A DNA stretch of 64,000 nt from Clostridium thermosuccinogenes (GCF_002896855.1 NZ_CP021850.1:1265665-1329664), one strand, 5' to 3'. Positions 21,188 to 30,081 are shown, counted from the first letter of the stretch. The notes: generated by a model not told the origin, from the letters alone. A program made the numbers and translations.

Positions 21188-21757
21188 ATGCAAGTAGGAG
21201 ATAGAATAGTATTTGACAGGTATGAATGGCGCGTACTTGACATGCAAAGCAGCATGGCTTTGATTATAACCGAAAAAATAGTGGAGCAACGCGCCTACCA
21301 TAATGTTTATAAGGACACAACATGGAAGGACTGTGAGATAAGAAGATATCTTAACAGTGAATTTTATGACAGGTTTGAAGATGCTAATAAATCAAGAATC
21401 ATTCAAGCATCAGTTATAAACCCGGACAACCCATGGTATGGCACAAAAGCGGGAGAAGATGTGCAGGATAACATATTCTTATTGAGCCTTGATGAAGTAT
21501 GCAGATATTTTGGTGACAGCACCGAAAAACTATATAACCGAGGTAATAATAGGTATTGGAAAAAGAATGATGAGAATAACAGCAAGAGAATGGCAGTATT
21601 TGGGAATATGTATTTCTGGTGGTGGCTTAGATCACCCGGCCGTCATAACCGCCTCGCTGCGTATGTCCATGGAACCGACGGTTGCGTAGGTGTAAATGGC
21701 AATAATATAACCAACAGTAACGGGGGCATTCGTCCTGCTTTGTGGCTGAAATTATAA
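21188..21757 (+). CDS. DUF6273 domain protein
   Basis: A 189-residue protein whose features (FDRYEWRVLDMQ, W-D-CEIRRYLN, WWWLRSPGR, GGIRPALWL) match the DUF6273 family, a beta-rich module related to formylglycine-generating-enzyme-like and C-lectin-like repeats in Clostridia. No signal peptide is present, so this copy is probably cytoplasmic. AAGGAGG precedes the ATG. A tandem GAGGTAAC repeat occurs just upstream (about 21153-21168). Function is unknown. Confidence 0.75.
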   Translation: MQVGDRIVFDRYEWRVLDMQSSMALIITEKIVEQRAYHNVYKDTTWKDCEIRRYLNSEFYDRFEDANKSRIIQASVINPDNPWYGTKAGEDVQDNIFLLSLDEVCRYFGDSTEKLYNRGNNRYWKKNDENNSKRMAVFGNMYFWWWLRSPGRHNRLAAYVHGTDGCVGVNGNNITNSNGGIRPALWLKL

Positions 21758-22039
21758 TTTGAGTTATGGCTATAAGTTAAATCTGTGTTGAAGTATATAA
21801 TTTTATTTAGAAAGCACATAAATGTGACATAATGAGAAAAGCGGAAAAATGAACCTTAGTGTTCTCTTTTTTATTAAAGATATAGTATTACTCTTGTACC
21901 ATTATATTGCAAATTTGTAGATTTAACCCTGTGTTTGATTGTAATATTGAGTGAAACCGTTATAAAAAATCAAACAGATTATTTTATGGGTGGGATGCAT
22001 CTATTTAGTTTTAAGAGCAATAATGGGGGGAAGAAGAAA

Positions 22040-22957
22040 GTGGAGAGTGTTTGTAATAGTATTAAAGAAGAGGCAATGAGATATGGATATAGGCTGCAGT
22101 TGATCGATATTAGGCATTTGGATGACCTTGAGAGGGAAATTAAAACATTTCAGCAGATAGAGGAGTTAAATGGATTTCAGAAATGGATAGTGAACGAGCT
22201 GTATGACTTTCATGTCCCAAAGTTGGAGTTTCAGGTAAAATCAATTATTATCATGGCAGTATATCATCCTATGAGTACAGATGTTACGTTCTGCTATGCA
22301 GGAAGAAATTATGAAGCTAAGGCATTGGTAAGGGCAGGGCTGGACAGAGCAAGGGAGTATCTAAAAGAAGGTTTATCCCGATGGGGATATCATGCCAAGG
22401 AAAGTTACAATCTTCCTATGAAGCGCTTGGCTGTTCATGGAGGATTAGCGGTGTATGGAAGAAACAACATCACCTATGTGGAGGGACTAGGGAGCAATGT
22501 TTCCTATCTTGCTTTTTTCTCTGATATGCCCTGTGAAGAAGATGTTTGGTTAGAACTTAAGGTGGCTGACCTTTGTGCCCAGTGCAAATGCTGTATTGAG
22601 TCATGTCCAACAGGCGCTATAAGAGAAGACAGATTTCTTATTGATAATCAGAAATGTTTATCTTTTTTTAATGAATCTGAAGGTGAATTTCCTGATTGGC
22701 TTTCCAAGGAGGTACATCATACCCTTTACGACTGTCTTAGGTGTCAGGAACACTGCCCACTTAATGCTTCTGTAGTTGAGGATAACATTGATGGGATAAC
22801 CTTTACGGAAGAAGAAACAAGGATGCTCTTACAGGGGAAAGGTCCCGAGGATTTTCCAAAGGAATTTTTAAATAAGGTTGAGAAAATAGATCTGTTTAAG
22901 TGGAAGAATACCTTATCAAGGAATATGCGGGCTATTATGGAAAGCAAGAGGATGTAA
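22040..22957 (+). CDS. QueG-like 4Fe-4S double-cluster protein
   Basis: Resembles epoxyqueuosine reductase (QueG) and related reductases. The central part has the family feature YGRNNITYVEGLGSNVSYLAFF, and the ferredoxin part has CAQCKCCIESCPTGAI followed by CLRCQEHCPLN, enough for two 4Fe-4S clusters. GTG 22040 is preferred because GGGGGGAAG lies just upstream; the frame is open back to TTG 21935. It gives 305 residues, shorter than QueG of about 370, and the N-terminal cobalamin-binding half looks divergent. It may therefore act on another substrate. A 42-residue ORF follows 30 bases on. Confidence 0.72.
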   Translation: MESVCNSIKEEAMRYGYRLQLIDIRHLDDLEREIKTFQQIEELNGFQKWIVNELYDFHVPKLEFQVKSIIIMAVYHPMSTDVTFCYAGRNYEAKALVRAGLDRAREYLKEGLSRWGYHAKESYNLPMKRLAVHGGLAVYGRNNITYVEGLGSNVSYLAFFSDMPCEEDVWLELKVADLCAQCKCCIESCPTGAIREDRFLIDNQKCLSFFNESEGEFPDWLSKEVHHTLYDCLRCQEHCPLNASVVEDNIDGITFTEEETRMLLQGKGPEDFPKEFLNKVEKIDLFKWKNTLSRNMRAIMESKRM

Positions 22958-22987
22958 GATAGAATGAAACCTTAGGAGAGTGAGCAG

Positions 22988-23116
22988 ATGATAGGCACCG
23001 TAACGGCGAAAATTATAAACATTTTGCCGGGTAAATTTGTCACCTACGTGTCTAAAAAGATCATTGACAGATACTTAATACTGCAGATAAAGAGGGTCTT
23101 AGGAGTATATAAATAA
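22988..23116 (+). CDS. Small basic ORF (42 aa), unknown
   Basis: Begins ATG 22988 seven bases after AGGAGAG and encodes 42 residues starting MIGTVTAKIINILPGKF, with a basic C-terminus (IKRVLGVYK). Alternating hydrophobic and basic residues suggest an amphipathic helix. It lies 30 bases after the QueG-like gene on the same strand, so it may be co-transcribed. The RBS is the main support. Confidence 0.45.
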   Translation: MIGTVTAKIINILPGKFVTYVSKKIIDRYLILQIKRVLGVYK

Positions 23117-23329
23117 GCAGGCTGATGTACCAATTACAAATAACTTGTCTACTCTTGCAGTTCATTCCGACGAGTAGGCATAATAAAACAGCATTAGCCC
23201 TGCCCGCTTGTAGGAATAATTAATAACCCATGTATTATTAGCAGCATAAAAAAATAAAAATATAGTTGTGAGATGTGTTGAAAATGATGGTAGAAATTAT
23301 GAAAGCCTGTGTATGAAGGAAGGTAATAT

Positions 23330-24835
23330 ATGGATATGGTGAGCGGGGAAAACATAAACAAGGACTTGTCGGCGTGTATGGTCATATTTGGAGGTACGGG
23401 GGATTTAACCCACAGGAAGCTTATGCCGGCTTTGTACAACCTGGTGCACGACGGGCTGTTGCCAGAGCGTTTTGCAGTAGTTTCCGTGGGCAGGAGAGAA
23501 AAATCCCAGGAGCAATACAGGAATGAAGTGTATAATTCCTTAAACCAATACTCAAGAAATAAAATTGACGAAAATCACTGGGCAAAGCTTAGGGAATTGA
23601 TATACTACTTTCAATTTGATTTTACTGAAATGGATGGGTATTTAAAATTGAAAGACTTTTTGGAGGAGCTGGATAAAAAGGCTCATACCGGAGGTAACCG
23701 GGTCTTTTATCTGGCTGTTGCTCCGGAGTATTTTGAGACCATTGTCCAAGGGATACACATTGGAAGACTTGCTGAAAATGAAGGCGCATGGAGCAGGCTG
23801 GTCATTGAAAAGCCCTTCGGAAAGGATTTGGCAACTGCAAGAAAGCTCAACAATAAGCTGCTGGAGGTATTTACGGAAAATAATATATACAGGATAGACC
23901 ATTATCTGGGCAAGGAAATGATCCAGAACATAATGGTGCTTCGGTTCTGCAATTTCATTTTTGAGTCTTTGTGGAGCAACAAGTTTATTGATAATATTCA
24001 GATATCCTTAACTGAAAAGCACGGAGTCGGCACCCGGGGAGGATATTATGAAAACTCGGGAGCTATGCGGGATATGGTGCAGAATCACATCATACAGATA
24101 CTTTCTCTGGTAGCCATGGAACCTCCCGTAAATCTTAAAACCGATTCCATCAGGACAGAAAAGCTGAAAGTGATTCAAGCCATTGAGGAGTTCACGCCGG
24201 AGCTTTTGAGAGATAATGTTGTGTTCGGGCAGTATGGCAGGGGCGTGGTAGATGGTGTGCCTGTTCCGGGATACCGGGAGGAGGAAAAGGTATCGCCCAA
24301 TTCCATGACGGAAACCTTTGTGGCTTTGAAGCTCCATATCAACAATTTGCGGTGGGCGGGCACCCCTTTTTACATAAGGACGGGAAAAAGGCTGGGAGTC
24401 TGGTCTGCGGAGATCGTTGTCCAATTCAAATCCCTGCCTAAAATTCTGTACTTCAAGGACATGTATATACAGGAGCCAAACCTGCTGGTTATTAGAATAC
24501 AGCCCAGCGTGGGAGTATTTTTCCAGTTTAACACCAAAGACTTCAGCACACATAATGATATAGTGACGACGAAAATGGACAGCAGCCATATCAGCCTCAA
24601 CCAGGGCAATACTCCCGAAGCTTATGAACGCCTTTTATACGATATTCTGCGCGGGGATGCCACTCTTTTTTCCAGATGGGATGAGGTGGAAGCATCCTGG
24701 ATGTTCGCTGACAGAATCATAGAATACAGGGAACAGAAAAAGCTCAACTTTCCCAACTATGAGGCCGGTACTATGGGACCGGTGAAGGCTTTTGAGCTGT
24801 TGGCCAGGGATGGACGGCAATGGTGGAATATTTAA
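23330..24835 (+). CDS. zwf: Glucose-6-phosphate 1-dehydrogenase
   Basis: A 501-residue NADP-linked enzyme that oxidises glucose-6-phosphate to 6-phosphogluconolactone, the first step of the oxidative pentose phosphate pathway. It shows the nucleotide-binding IFGGTGDLTHRKLMPALY, the active-site RIDHYLGKE and the C-terminal GPVKAFELL-type end. GAAGGAAGG precedes the ATG. No 6-phosphogluconolactonase or gnd is adjacent, so the rest of the pathway must be elsewhere or absent. Several cluster III Clostridia lack zwf, so its presence is a useful lineage marker. Confidence 0.95.
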   Translation: MDMVSGENINKDLSACMVIFGGTGDLTHRKLMPALYNLVHDGLLPERFAVVSVGRREKSQEQYRNEVYNSLNQYSRNKIDENHWAKLRELIYYFQFDFTEMDGYLKLKDFLEELDKKAHTGGNRVFYLAVAPEYFETIVQGIHIGRLAENEGAWSRLVIEKPFGKDLATARKLNNKLLEVFTENNIYRIDHYLGKEMIQNIMVLRFCNFIFESLWSNKFIDNIQISLTEKHGVGTRGGYYENSGAMRDMVQNHIIQILSLVAMEPPVNLKTDSIRTEKLKVIQAIEEFTPELLRDNVVFGQYGRGVVDGVPVPGYREEEKVSPNSMTETFVALKLHINNLRWAGTPFYIRTGKRLGVWSAEIVVQFKSLPKILYFKDMYIQEPNLLVIRIQPSVGVFFQFNTKDFSTHNDIVTTKMDSSHISLNQGNTPEAYERLLYDILRGDATLFSRWDEVEASWMFADRIIEYREQKKLNFPNYEAGTMGPVKAFELLARDGRQWWNI

Positions 24836-24898
24836 TTTAAGTATGAACCTCCAAAGCCCGTGGGCATTGAATGCAAATATTAGAAAGGAGCTGGGAAA

Positions 24899-25519
24899 AT
24901 GAAGATATTTGATATTTCAATGAAGGTTTCTCATGATATGCCAGTCTATAAAGGGAAAGCTTCAAAAAGGCCGGTATTGAAAGTAGAAAGTGATTTTTCA
25001 ACGGGGGCGGCATATGAAACCAGGCTGGAGATGAATATGCATACGGGGACGCACATAGACATGCCGCTGCACTTTCTAAAAAATGGCAGGACTATTGACA
25101 CCCTGGAGCTGGACAAAGTGGTGACCCGGTGCAAGGTTTTTGATTTTAAGGAAGCGGAAGATAGGATAACCCAGGAACATCTGCAGGAAAAAGACATTGA
25201 AGATGGAGACTTTATATTGCTGAAAACCAGGAATTCTTATCTAGATATATTGGAAAAGGAATTTATATACCTTGATAAAACTGGTGCCGATTATCTAAAA
25301 GGCAAGGGGATAATTGGTGTCGGTATTGACTCTCTTGGGATTGAAAGGTCCCAACCGGAGCATGAGACTCACAAAATTTTGCTGGGAGCTGGTATTATAA
25401 TTCTGGAGGGTCTTAGACTGAAAGATGTGGATGAGGGTGAATATATTCTTTATGCAGCACCGATAAATGTAGCCGGTGCGGAGGCTGCGCCGGTGAGGGC
25501 TGTCCTGATAGTCAATTAA
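24899..25519 (+). CDS. Cyclase/kynurenine formamidase-like metal hydrolase
   Basis: A 206-residue protein of the PF04199 cyclase family, which includes kynurenine formamidase and isatin hydrolase. The metal-binding signature HTGTHIDMPLHF is clear, and IGVGIDSLGIERSQPEHETH is the second conserved block. The RBS is AAAGGAG. It lies 63 bases after zwf. No tryptophan-degradation genes are nearby, so the substrate is unknown; it is safer to call it a cyclase-family amidohydrolase than KynB. Confidence 0.85.
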   Translation: MKIFDISMKVSHDMPVYKGKASKRPVLKVESDFSTGAAYETRLEMNMHTGTHIDMPLHFLKNGRTIDTLELDKVVTRCKVFDFKEAEDRITQEHLQEKDIEDGDFILLKTRNSYLDILEKEFIYLDKTGADYLKGKGIIGVGIDSLGIERSQPEHETHKILLGAGIIILEGLRLKDVDEGEYILYAAPINVAGAEAAPVRAVLIVN

Positions 25520-25674
25520 CAAACAAACCGTGTCAAAAATGCCCCCCATTCCCATGATCGGGGGTAATTAAATTTTATTGTATCGGGGGATTTGCGATTT
25601 TCTTTCTCATATGACAGTATAAGAGTCTCTATCTAACTAATAGAAGCAGAAAGTGGACTTTGATTTTTTGATAT

Positions 25675-25926
25675 CTAACATCCTATCCCTCTGGAGGCAA
25701 CGGAGGATTTTTCGATAATCATGTTCATCAGTGTCTCAATAATTTCATCCTCTGTTTCTTCCAGGTTGAAGAAAAACTTCAGATACCTTATTTTTTCACT
25801 CTTTTGCAGGTCGGATATGTCTACGGGCATCGTTTTGTGTCCACTGCTTAACAGAAAACTTCCCGTGAAGACATAATCATCTTCAGAAATGTGGAGACTG
25901 GACATTAAAAGATCGGAAGTTTTCAT
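25675..25926 (-). CDS. Small protein of unknown function (83 aa)
   Basis: Minus-strand ORF with a strong AGGAGGG before the ATG at 25926. The protein is acidic at its C-terminal half (LEETEDEIIETLMNMI) and has no membrane segment. I do not recognise it. It is isolated, facing away from the IS30 insertion downstream in coordinate terms, and is likely transcribed alone. Confidence 0.6.
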   Translation of the reverse strand: MKTSDLLMSSLHISEDDYVFTGSFLLSSGHKTMPVDISDLQKSEKIRYLKFFFNLEETEDEIIETLMNMIIEKSSVASRGIGC

Positions 25927-26009
25927 AAAATCCCTCCTGATTTTTTAATATATAATAATATATACCCTAAAAATACTGTTTAGTAACAAAGAATTCTGAA
26001 TTTTGGTCA

Positions 26010-26049
26010 ATTGAAAAGGTAATTTCCACTTTGCAAAAGTAAATTCCAT
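26010..26049 (+). repeat. Two tandem 20-bp repeats left of the IS30 element
   Basis: ATTGAAAAGGTAATTTCCAC (26010-26029) followed directly by TTTGCAAAAGTAAATTCCAT (26030-26049). Related copies occur at 26219-26238, 27687-27706, 27725-27744 and, inverted, 27761-27780. Several related repeats near each end are typical of IS21-family termini. Confidence 0.6.
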
Positions 26050-26218
26050 GGATGCTGTTATCATTGAGAAAAATAGTAATTCAGCGGGTTTTGGATTAGT
26101 TTATTTAGGCAAATTTTTAATGCTTTTCAGTCAATAATAGGTTAAAATATGAGGTAGAGGAACAAGGCCAGCCCTTTTTTGGGTATATCAAACTAGAGGT
26201 GTGAAGATTAACTAACTT

Positions 26219-26238
26219 TTTGCAAGAGTAATTTCCAC
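26219..26238 (+). repeat. Third repeat copy on the left side
   Basis: TTTGCAAGAGTAATTTCCAC, 30 bases outside the IS30 left end. Confidence 0.6.
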
Positions 26239-26268
26239 CCTGTTTGTAAATGCTTATAGAGTTGTGGC

Positions 26269-27621
26269 TGGTGGTGCCTCTGGTTATTTAATATTTATTT
26301 CTTAAGAAGGGATGAATGCAGGGTGACATTATCTGTCGGGATGAGTTCTACATTCATCCTTCTTAATATTTCTTCCCCGTAGAGCAATCCAAAAGCCCAA
26401 TAAGGGGTTTTATCCCCGAGATTCAGTCGACTGTACGAGTTGATATGGTTCATCATAAGAGTTATGTCCCGCTGAGTAAACTCATCAAGAGAAGTACCCT
26501 TTGGGATAATGCGTCTAATCAAAGCATGGTTGTTTTCTGCTGCGCCTTTCTGGTAAGGAGCCAGCGGATTACAGTAGAATACACAGGTTCTGCGTTGCCC
26601 ATGTGAATCGAATTCAATAGCGGACGGATTCGAGAACTCACTGCCGTTGTCACAAAGTAATACCGGGAACAATTTGCGGAAGGTATCCGGGCCTAGTTCC
26701 AGGTAAAGCTGATCAAAGATATCAATGACAGATTGGGAGGTATTAGCATCTCTAATGAATGCGAGCATGAGCTGTGGGACAGTAAAATGCAGTGTCAGCA
26801 GGACTTTGCCGCCTATTCTTCCTATTACCGTGTCCATTTCCACTACGGGAAGGTCCGGATGCTCTTGCATAAATTTAAGAAAGTCTTGATAAGTTCGGCC
26901 TATTCGGCATTTTTTATCCACTTTGAACTGGTCTTTTCCCTTTTTACGTCTGCCCATACGTACAACTCTTGGCATATCGATATTTTTTGCTGTAAAGATA
27001 CCCTTGTCCACATAGTTGTAGAGTGTGCGTTCATCGAGCATGATTTCATCAGCATGGTTAATGCATATATGGTGGAGTGACTGGCCTTTAATTAGCAGCG
27101 GGCTAATAATGGAATCCAATCTTATCGCTTCTTCTTCAGTGATTTGTAAACCCTGACGGCACTCAGAGCGTACTGTCTCGTATTCTCTTTGTGCATGTGT
27201 TGCAGAATAAATCCTCTTCTCTAATGTACAAGACTGTTTGTCTTCACAACCATTACAAACATAGGGCGGCTTCGAAAGCTTGGGACAAATTTCCTGTTGA
27301 TACTCATGACATAGTGATGAACACATGCGAGACTTGCAAGCGCGACAATAACGGCTACAACGCAAACTGCCGCAAAGATGCTTAACAGGGCAACCAATAC
27401 GATGTTTACAATCATTGAACACTCTTCCATAACAGCCGGTTTTCCTAAATTGGATATGGTTCTTCACTTCCTTGGATATCGTGGTTGGGTCCTTTCCAAG
27501 CTCGCGTGCTATGCTTTTGAATGATTTCCTGCTGATTAACCTTTGATCAATTATATTTCTTTCTTCCTGACTCAAATGTTTAAAGCCACGCATATATGTA
27601 CCCCCTTCAGAGGCACCACCA
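26269..27621 (-). mobile_element. IS30-family insertion sequence
   Basis: Bounded by 14-bp inverted repeats TGGTGGTGCCTCTG (26269-26282) and its complement (27608-27621), enclosing one intact transposase. I see no clear target-site duplication outside the repeats, so exact ends may be a few bases off. The element has landed among older 20-bp repeats that look like ends of a different IS. Confidence 0.8.
26295..27593 (-). CDS. IS30-family transposase
   Basis: A 432-residue DDE transposase. The N-terminal helix-turn-helix (FKHLSQEERNIIDQRL, KSIARELGKDPTTISKEV) is the IS30 hallmark. A Cys-rich segment (about residues 54-110) follows. The catalytic residues are in VVEMDTVIG (first Asp), LLCDNGSEF (second Asp) and GAAENNHALIRR (Glu). 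No stop or frameshift interrupts it, so the element could be active. It is the only gene of the element. Confidence 0.93.
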   Translation of the reverse strand: MRGFKHLSQEERNIIDQRLISRKSFKSIARELGKDPTTISKEVKNHIQFRKTGCYGRVFNDCKHRIGCPVKHLCGSLRCSRYCRACKSRMCSSLCHEYQQEICPKLSKPPYVCNGCEDKQSCTLEKRIYSATHAQREYETVRSECRQGLQITEEEAIRLDSIISPLLIKGQSLHHICINHADEIMLDERTLYNYVDKGIFTAKNIDMPRVVRMGRRKKGKDQFKVDKKCRIGRTYQDFLKFMQEHPDLPVVEMDTVIGRIGGKVLLTLHFTVPQLMLAFIRDANTSQSVIDIFDQLYLELGPDTFRKLFPVLLCDNGSEFSNPSAIEFDSHGQRRTCVFYCNPLAPYQKGAAENNHALIRRIIPKGTSLDEFTQRDITLMMNHINSYSRLNLGDKTPYWAFGLLYGEEILRRMNVELIPTDNVTLHSSLLKK

Positions 27622-27686
27622 TATATATCATAGCTTTTTGAGAGACAATATTCCAGCTTTCACAAGAAAATAGGAACAGTGTGATC

Positions 27687-27780
27687 TTTGCAAAAGTAAC
27701 TTCCACCTTTCTCATTTCTAGCGATTTGCAAAACTAAATTCCACTGTCTATGAATTTGGGGTGGAAATAACTTTTTCAAT
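27687..27780. repeat. Three repeat copies right of the IS30 element
   Basis: Direct copies at 27687-27706 and 27725-27744 and an inverted copy at 27761-27780. The complement of the last matches the outermost left copy (26010-26029) at 18 of 20 bases, so the two outer copies form terminal inverted repeats around the whole block. Confidence 0.6.
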
Positions 27781-27820
27781 TAAACCCTAAAAAATTTTTT
27801 AAAATTTCCGAAAGATACTA

Positions 27821-27849
27821 TTGCATTCTTAGAATGTTGATGCTATAAT
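27821..27849 (+). promoter_or_regulatory. Promoter of tRNA-Gln
   Basis: TTGCAT (27821-27826), 17-base spacer, TATAAT (27844-27849) with a TGC extension; 17 bases before the tRNA. Confidence 0.85.
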
Positions 27850-27866
27850 ATCAACTGTTGATGCGA

Positions 27867-27940
27867 TGCGGGTTTGTGTAATGGTAGCACAAGTGACTCT
27901 GGATCACTCTGTCAGGGTTCGAATCCTTGACCCGCAGCCA
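27867..27940 (+). tRNA. tRNA-Gln (anticodon CTG)
   Basis: Cloverleaf complete: acceptor TGCGGGT pairs with ACCCGCA, and the D arm contains AATGGTAG. Anticodon stem AGTGA/TCACT has loop CTCTGGA, giving anticodon CTG, which reads CAG. The T arm is CAGGG-TTCGAAT-CCTTG. The discriminator is G and CCA is encoded. Single tRNA with its own promoter and terminator. Confidence 0.97.
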
Positions 27941-27973
27941 AAATCTCTGAACTATCGGTTCAGAGATTTTTTT
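27941..27973 (+). terminator. Terminator of tRNA-Gln
   Basis: AAATCTCTGAAC (27941-27952) pairs exactly with 27958-27969, followed by T's; it begins directly after CCA. Confidence 0.92.
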
Positions 27974-28035
27974 ATACCTTATGGCAAAGCAGTATGGATG
28001 ATGTGAGTGTTGGCAAAATAAAGACAATTTTAAGG

Positions 28036-28063
28036 TTTATTTATTGAAAAATAGACTTATAAT
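28036..28063 (+). promoter_or_regulatory. Likely promoter of the serS T-box transcript
   Basis: TATAAT at 28058-28063 with a weak TTTATT (28036-28041) 16 bases upstream; about 35 bases before the T-box structure. Confidence 0.5.
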
Positions 28064-28098
28064 ATATATAATTAATAAATAATAATATGCGAAATGCG

Positions 28099-28321
28099 GC
28101 GATGACAAAGAAAATGGTTTAAGATTTCTTAAAGAGAGCCGATGGCAGGTGGGAATCGGTGAAATATTAAACCTTTCCGCTTTTGGAGCCGCCGATGATG
28201 AATCGGAAGGTTGGTACCCTTTACAGTACCGGTGTTGAGGGGCTGGTTCCTGTCAGGGACCGGCAACTTGGGTGGCAACGCGGATTACTTCCGTCCCATG
28301 AGTTTTGGGATGGAAGTTTTT
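28099..28321 (+). promoter_or_regulatory. T-box riboswitch controlling serS
   Basis: Leader with stem I region (AGAGAGCC near 28133-28140), the conserved T-box core GGGTGGCAACGCGG (28270-28283) and a terminator hairpin (arms 28287-28298 and 28306-28317 plus T-run). Uncharged tRNA-Ser would pair with the T-box bulge and favour the antiterminator. A UCC triplet in the region 28172-28179 fits a serine specifier, but I could not fix the specifier loop with certainty. Confidence 0.9.
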
Positions 28322-28370
28322 GTTTATAGTAAAAAATAAATTTATATAAATGACCAAGGAGGATAAAAAC

Positions 28371-29648
28371 ATGCTGGACATTAAATTTGTAAGGGAGAAC
28401 CCCGAAATCGTAAAGCAAAATATTAGGAACAAGTTCCAGGACAGCAAGCTGGGCTTGGTGGATGAAGTGATCAAGCTGGATGCTGAGCTCAGGGATACGA
28501 AGAAGGAAGCTGAAGCTTTAAGGGCAAACAGAAATGCGATTTCCAAAAAAATCGGAGGATTGATGGCCCAAGGTAAAAGGGAAGAGGCAGAAGAGCTGAA
28601 AAAGGAAGTTACAGCAAATTCCCAGCGTTTAGCTGAGCTGGAGGCAAAGGAAAATGAACTGGAAAAGAAAGTAAAGGATATCATGATGGTAATACCCAAC
28701 ATTATCGACCCCAGCGTTCCCATCGGCAGGGACGATAGTGAGAATGTTGAAATTCAGCGCTTTGGTGAGCCGGTGGTACCTGATTTTGAAATCCCGTACC
28801 ACACCGATATCATGGCCAAGTTTAACGGCATTGATCTGGAAAGTGCCAGAAGGGTTTCAGGAAATGGCTTCTACTATCTGATGGGGGATATAGCCAGGCT
28901 TCATTCCGCTGTCATTTCCTACGCCAGGGACTTTATGATAAATCGCGGCTTTACATATTGCATCCCGCCCTATATGATCCGCAGCGAAGTTGTGACCGGT
29001 GTTATGAGTTTTGCGGAAATGGATGCGATGATGTATAAGGTTGAAGGCGAGGACTTGTATTTGATAGGAACCAGCGAGCATTCCATGATAGGCAAATTTA
29101 TTGACACAATACTTCCGGAGTCAGCGCTGCCCCAGACATTAACCAGCTATTCCCCATGCTTCAGAAAGGAAAAGGGAGCCCACGGCTTGGAAGAGAGGGG
29201 AGTATATCGCATCCACCAGTTTGAAAAGCAGGAAATGATAGTAATATGCAAACCGGAAGACAGCATGATGTGGTTTGACAAGCTGTGGCAGAACACAGTG
29301 GATTTCTTCCGTTCCCTGGATATACCGGTTAGGACTTTGGAGTGCTGTTCCGGCGATTTGGCTGATTTGAAAGTGAAGTCGGTGGATGTGGAGGCATGGT
29401 CGCCGAGGCAGAAAAAGTATTTCGAAGTAGGAAGCTGTTCCAATTTGGGAGATGCTCAGGCACGACGCCTTAAAATCCGTGTGGATGGAGAAAAAGGAAG
29501 GTATTTCGCCCATACATTAAACAATACTGTCGTAGCACCTCCAAGAATGCTGATTGCCTTCCTGGAGAACAATCTCAATGCCGATGGCACCGTCAGCATT
29601 CCTCCTGCTCTGCAGCCATACATGGGCGGAATGACGGTTATTAAATAA
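28371..29648 (+). CDS. serS: Serine--tRNA ligase
   Basis: A 425-residue class II synthetase charging tRNA-Ser. The start is ATG 28371 (MLDIKFVRENPEIV), the family N-terminus, with AAGGAGG 8 bases before it. Residues 30-105 form the long coiled-coil tRNA-binding arm. Catalytic motifs are visible: TSEHSMIGKF, then CFRKEKGAHG with EERGVYRIHQF, and the C-terminal NNTVVAPPRMLIAFLEN. Expression is controlled by the T-box leader directly upstream. Confidence 0.98.
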   Translation: MLDIKFVRENPEIVKQNIRNKFQDSKLGLVDEVIKLDAELRDTKKEAEALRANRNAISKKIGGLMAQGKREEAEELKKEVTANSQRLAELEAKENELEKKVKDIMMVIPNIIDPSVPIGRDDSENVEIQRFGEPVVPDFEIPYHTDIMAKFNGIDLESARRVSGNGFYYLMGDIARLHSAVISYARDFMINRGFTYCIPPYMIRSEVVTGVMSFAEMDAMMYKVEGEDLYLIGTSEHSMIGKFIDTILPESALPQTLTSYSPCFRKEKGAHGLEERGVYRIHQFEKQEMIVICKPEDSMMWFDKLWQNTVDFFRSLDIPVRTLECCSGDLADLKVKSVDVEAWSPRQKKYFEVGSCSNLGDAQARRLKIRVDGEKGRYFAHTLNNTVVAPPRMLIAFLENNLNADGTVSIPPALQPYMGGMTVIK

Positions 29649-29764
29649 GCCGTAGGAAAAGAAGCAGGCAAGCGGATGAAAGCGGATTTTTACACATAGA
29701 AGCGGTTTTTATTCAGTGCTTCCGGGAATAATGATATTGTAAAGCCTGAATTAAGCATAAAACG

Positions 29765-29923
29765 TTAATTACGTGCCTGATTATCATAATTAAACCCGAA
29801 ATGGCATTTTATGCACATAAGGCTCCTTTTCCCGGTATGCCAGTAGACCATATACATGGGAGAACCGCATATGGGGCAAATGGATGAAGTTTTCTTGCGA
29901 AAAGCGCTGATAACTGAATTCAT
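29765..29923 (-). CDS. Zinc-ribbon microprotein (52 aa)
   Basis: Minus-strand ORF too short for most gene callers. ATG at 29923 follows TAGGAGG by a normal spacing. The protein begins MNSVISAFRKKTSS and has two Cys pairs (CPICGS and CIKCHF) about 20 residues apart, a zinc-ribbon arrangement. It lies alone between serS and the cupin gene. The RBS plus paired Cys make it a likely real gene; the function is unknown. Confidence 0.65.
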   Translation of the reverse strand: MNSVISAFRKKTSSICPICGSPMYMVYWHTGKRSLMCIKCHFGFNYDNQARN

Positions 29924-30081
29924 ATAGCCTCCTAAAAACCAAATAATATTAGTCTATTTTGTGTAAGTTATCCGGATTTTACCCTTGTAAAAACTGGCAG
30001 CTTTGGGGTTGTGCAGTACCCGTTTTGGTTATATGCTTAATATAAGCAGTGGATAAACGTCAAATATACGGAGGTGTTCTT

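Noticed and set aside
26010-27780. CRISPR array
   Set aside because: The 20-bp repeats are too few, unevenly spaced and interrupted by a transposase; there are no regular spacers or cas genes.
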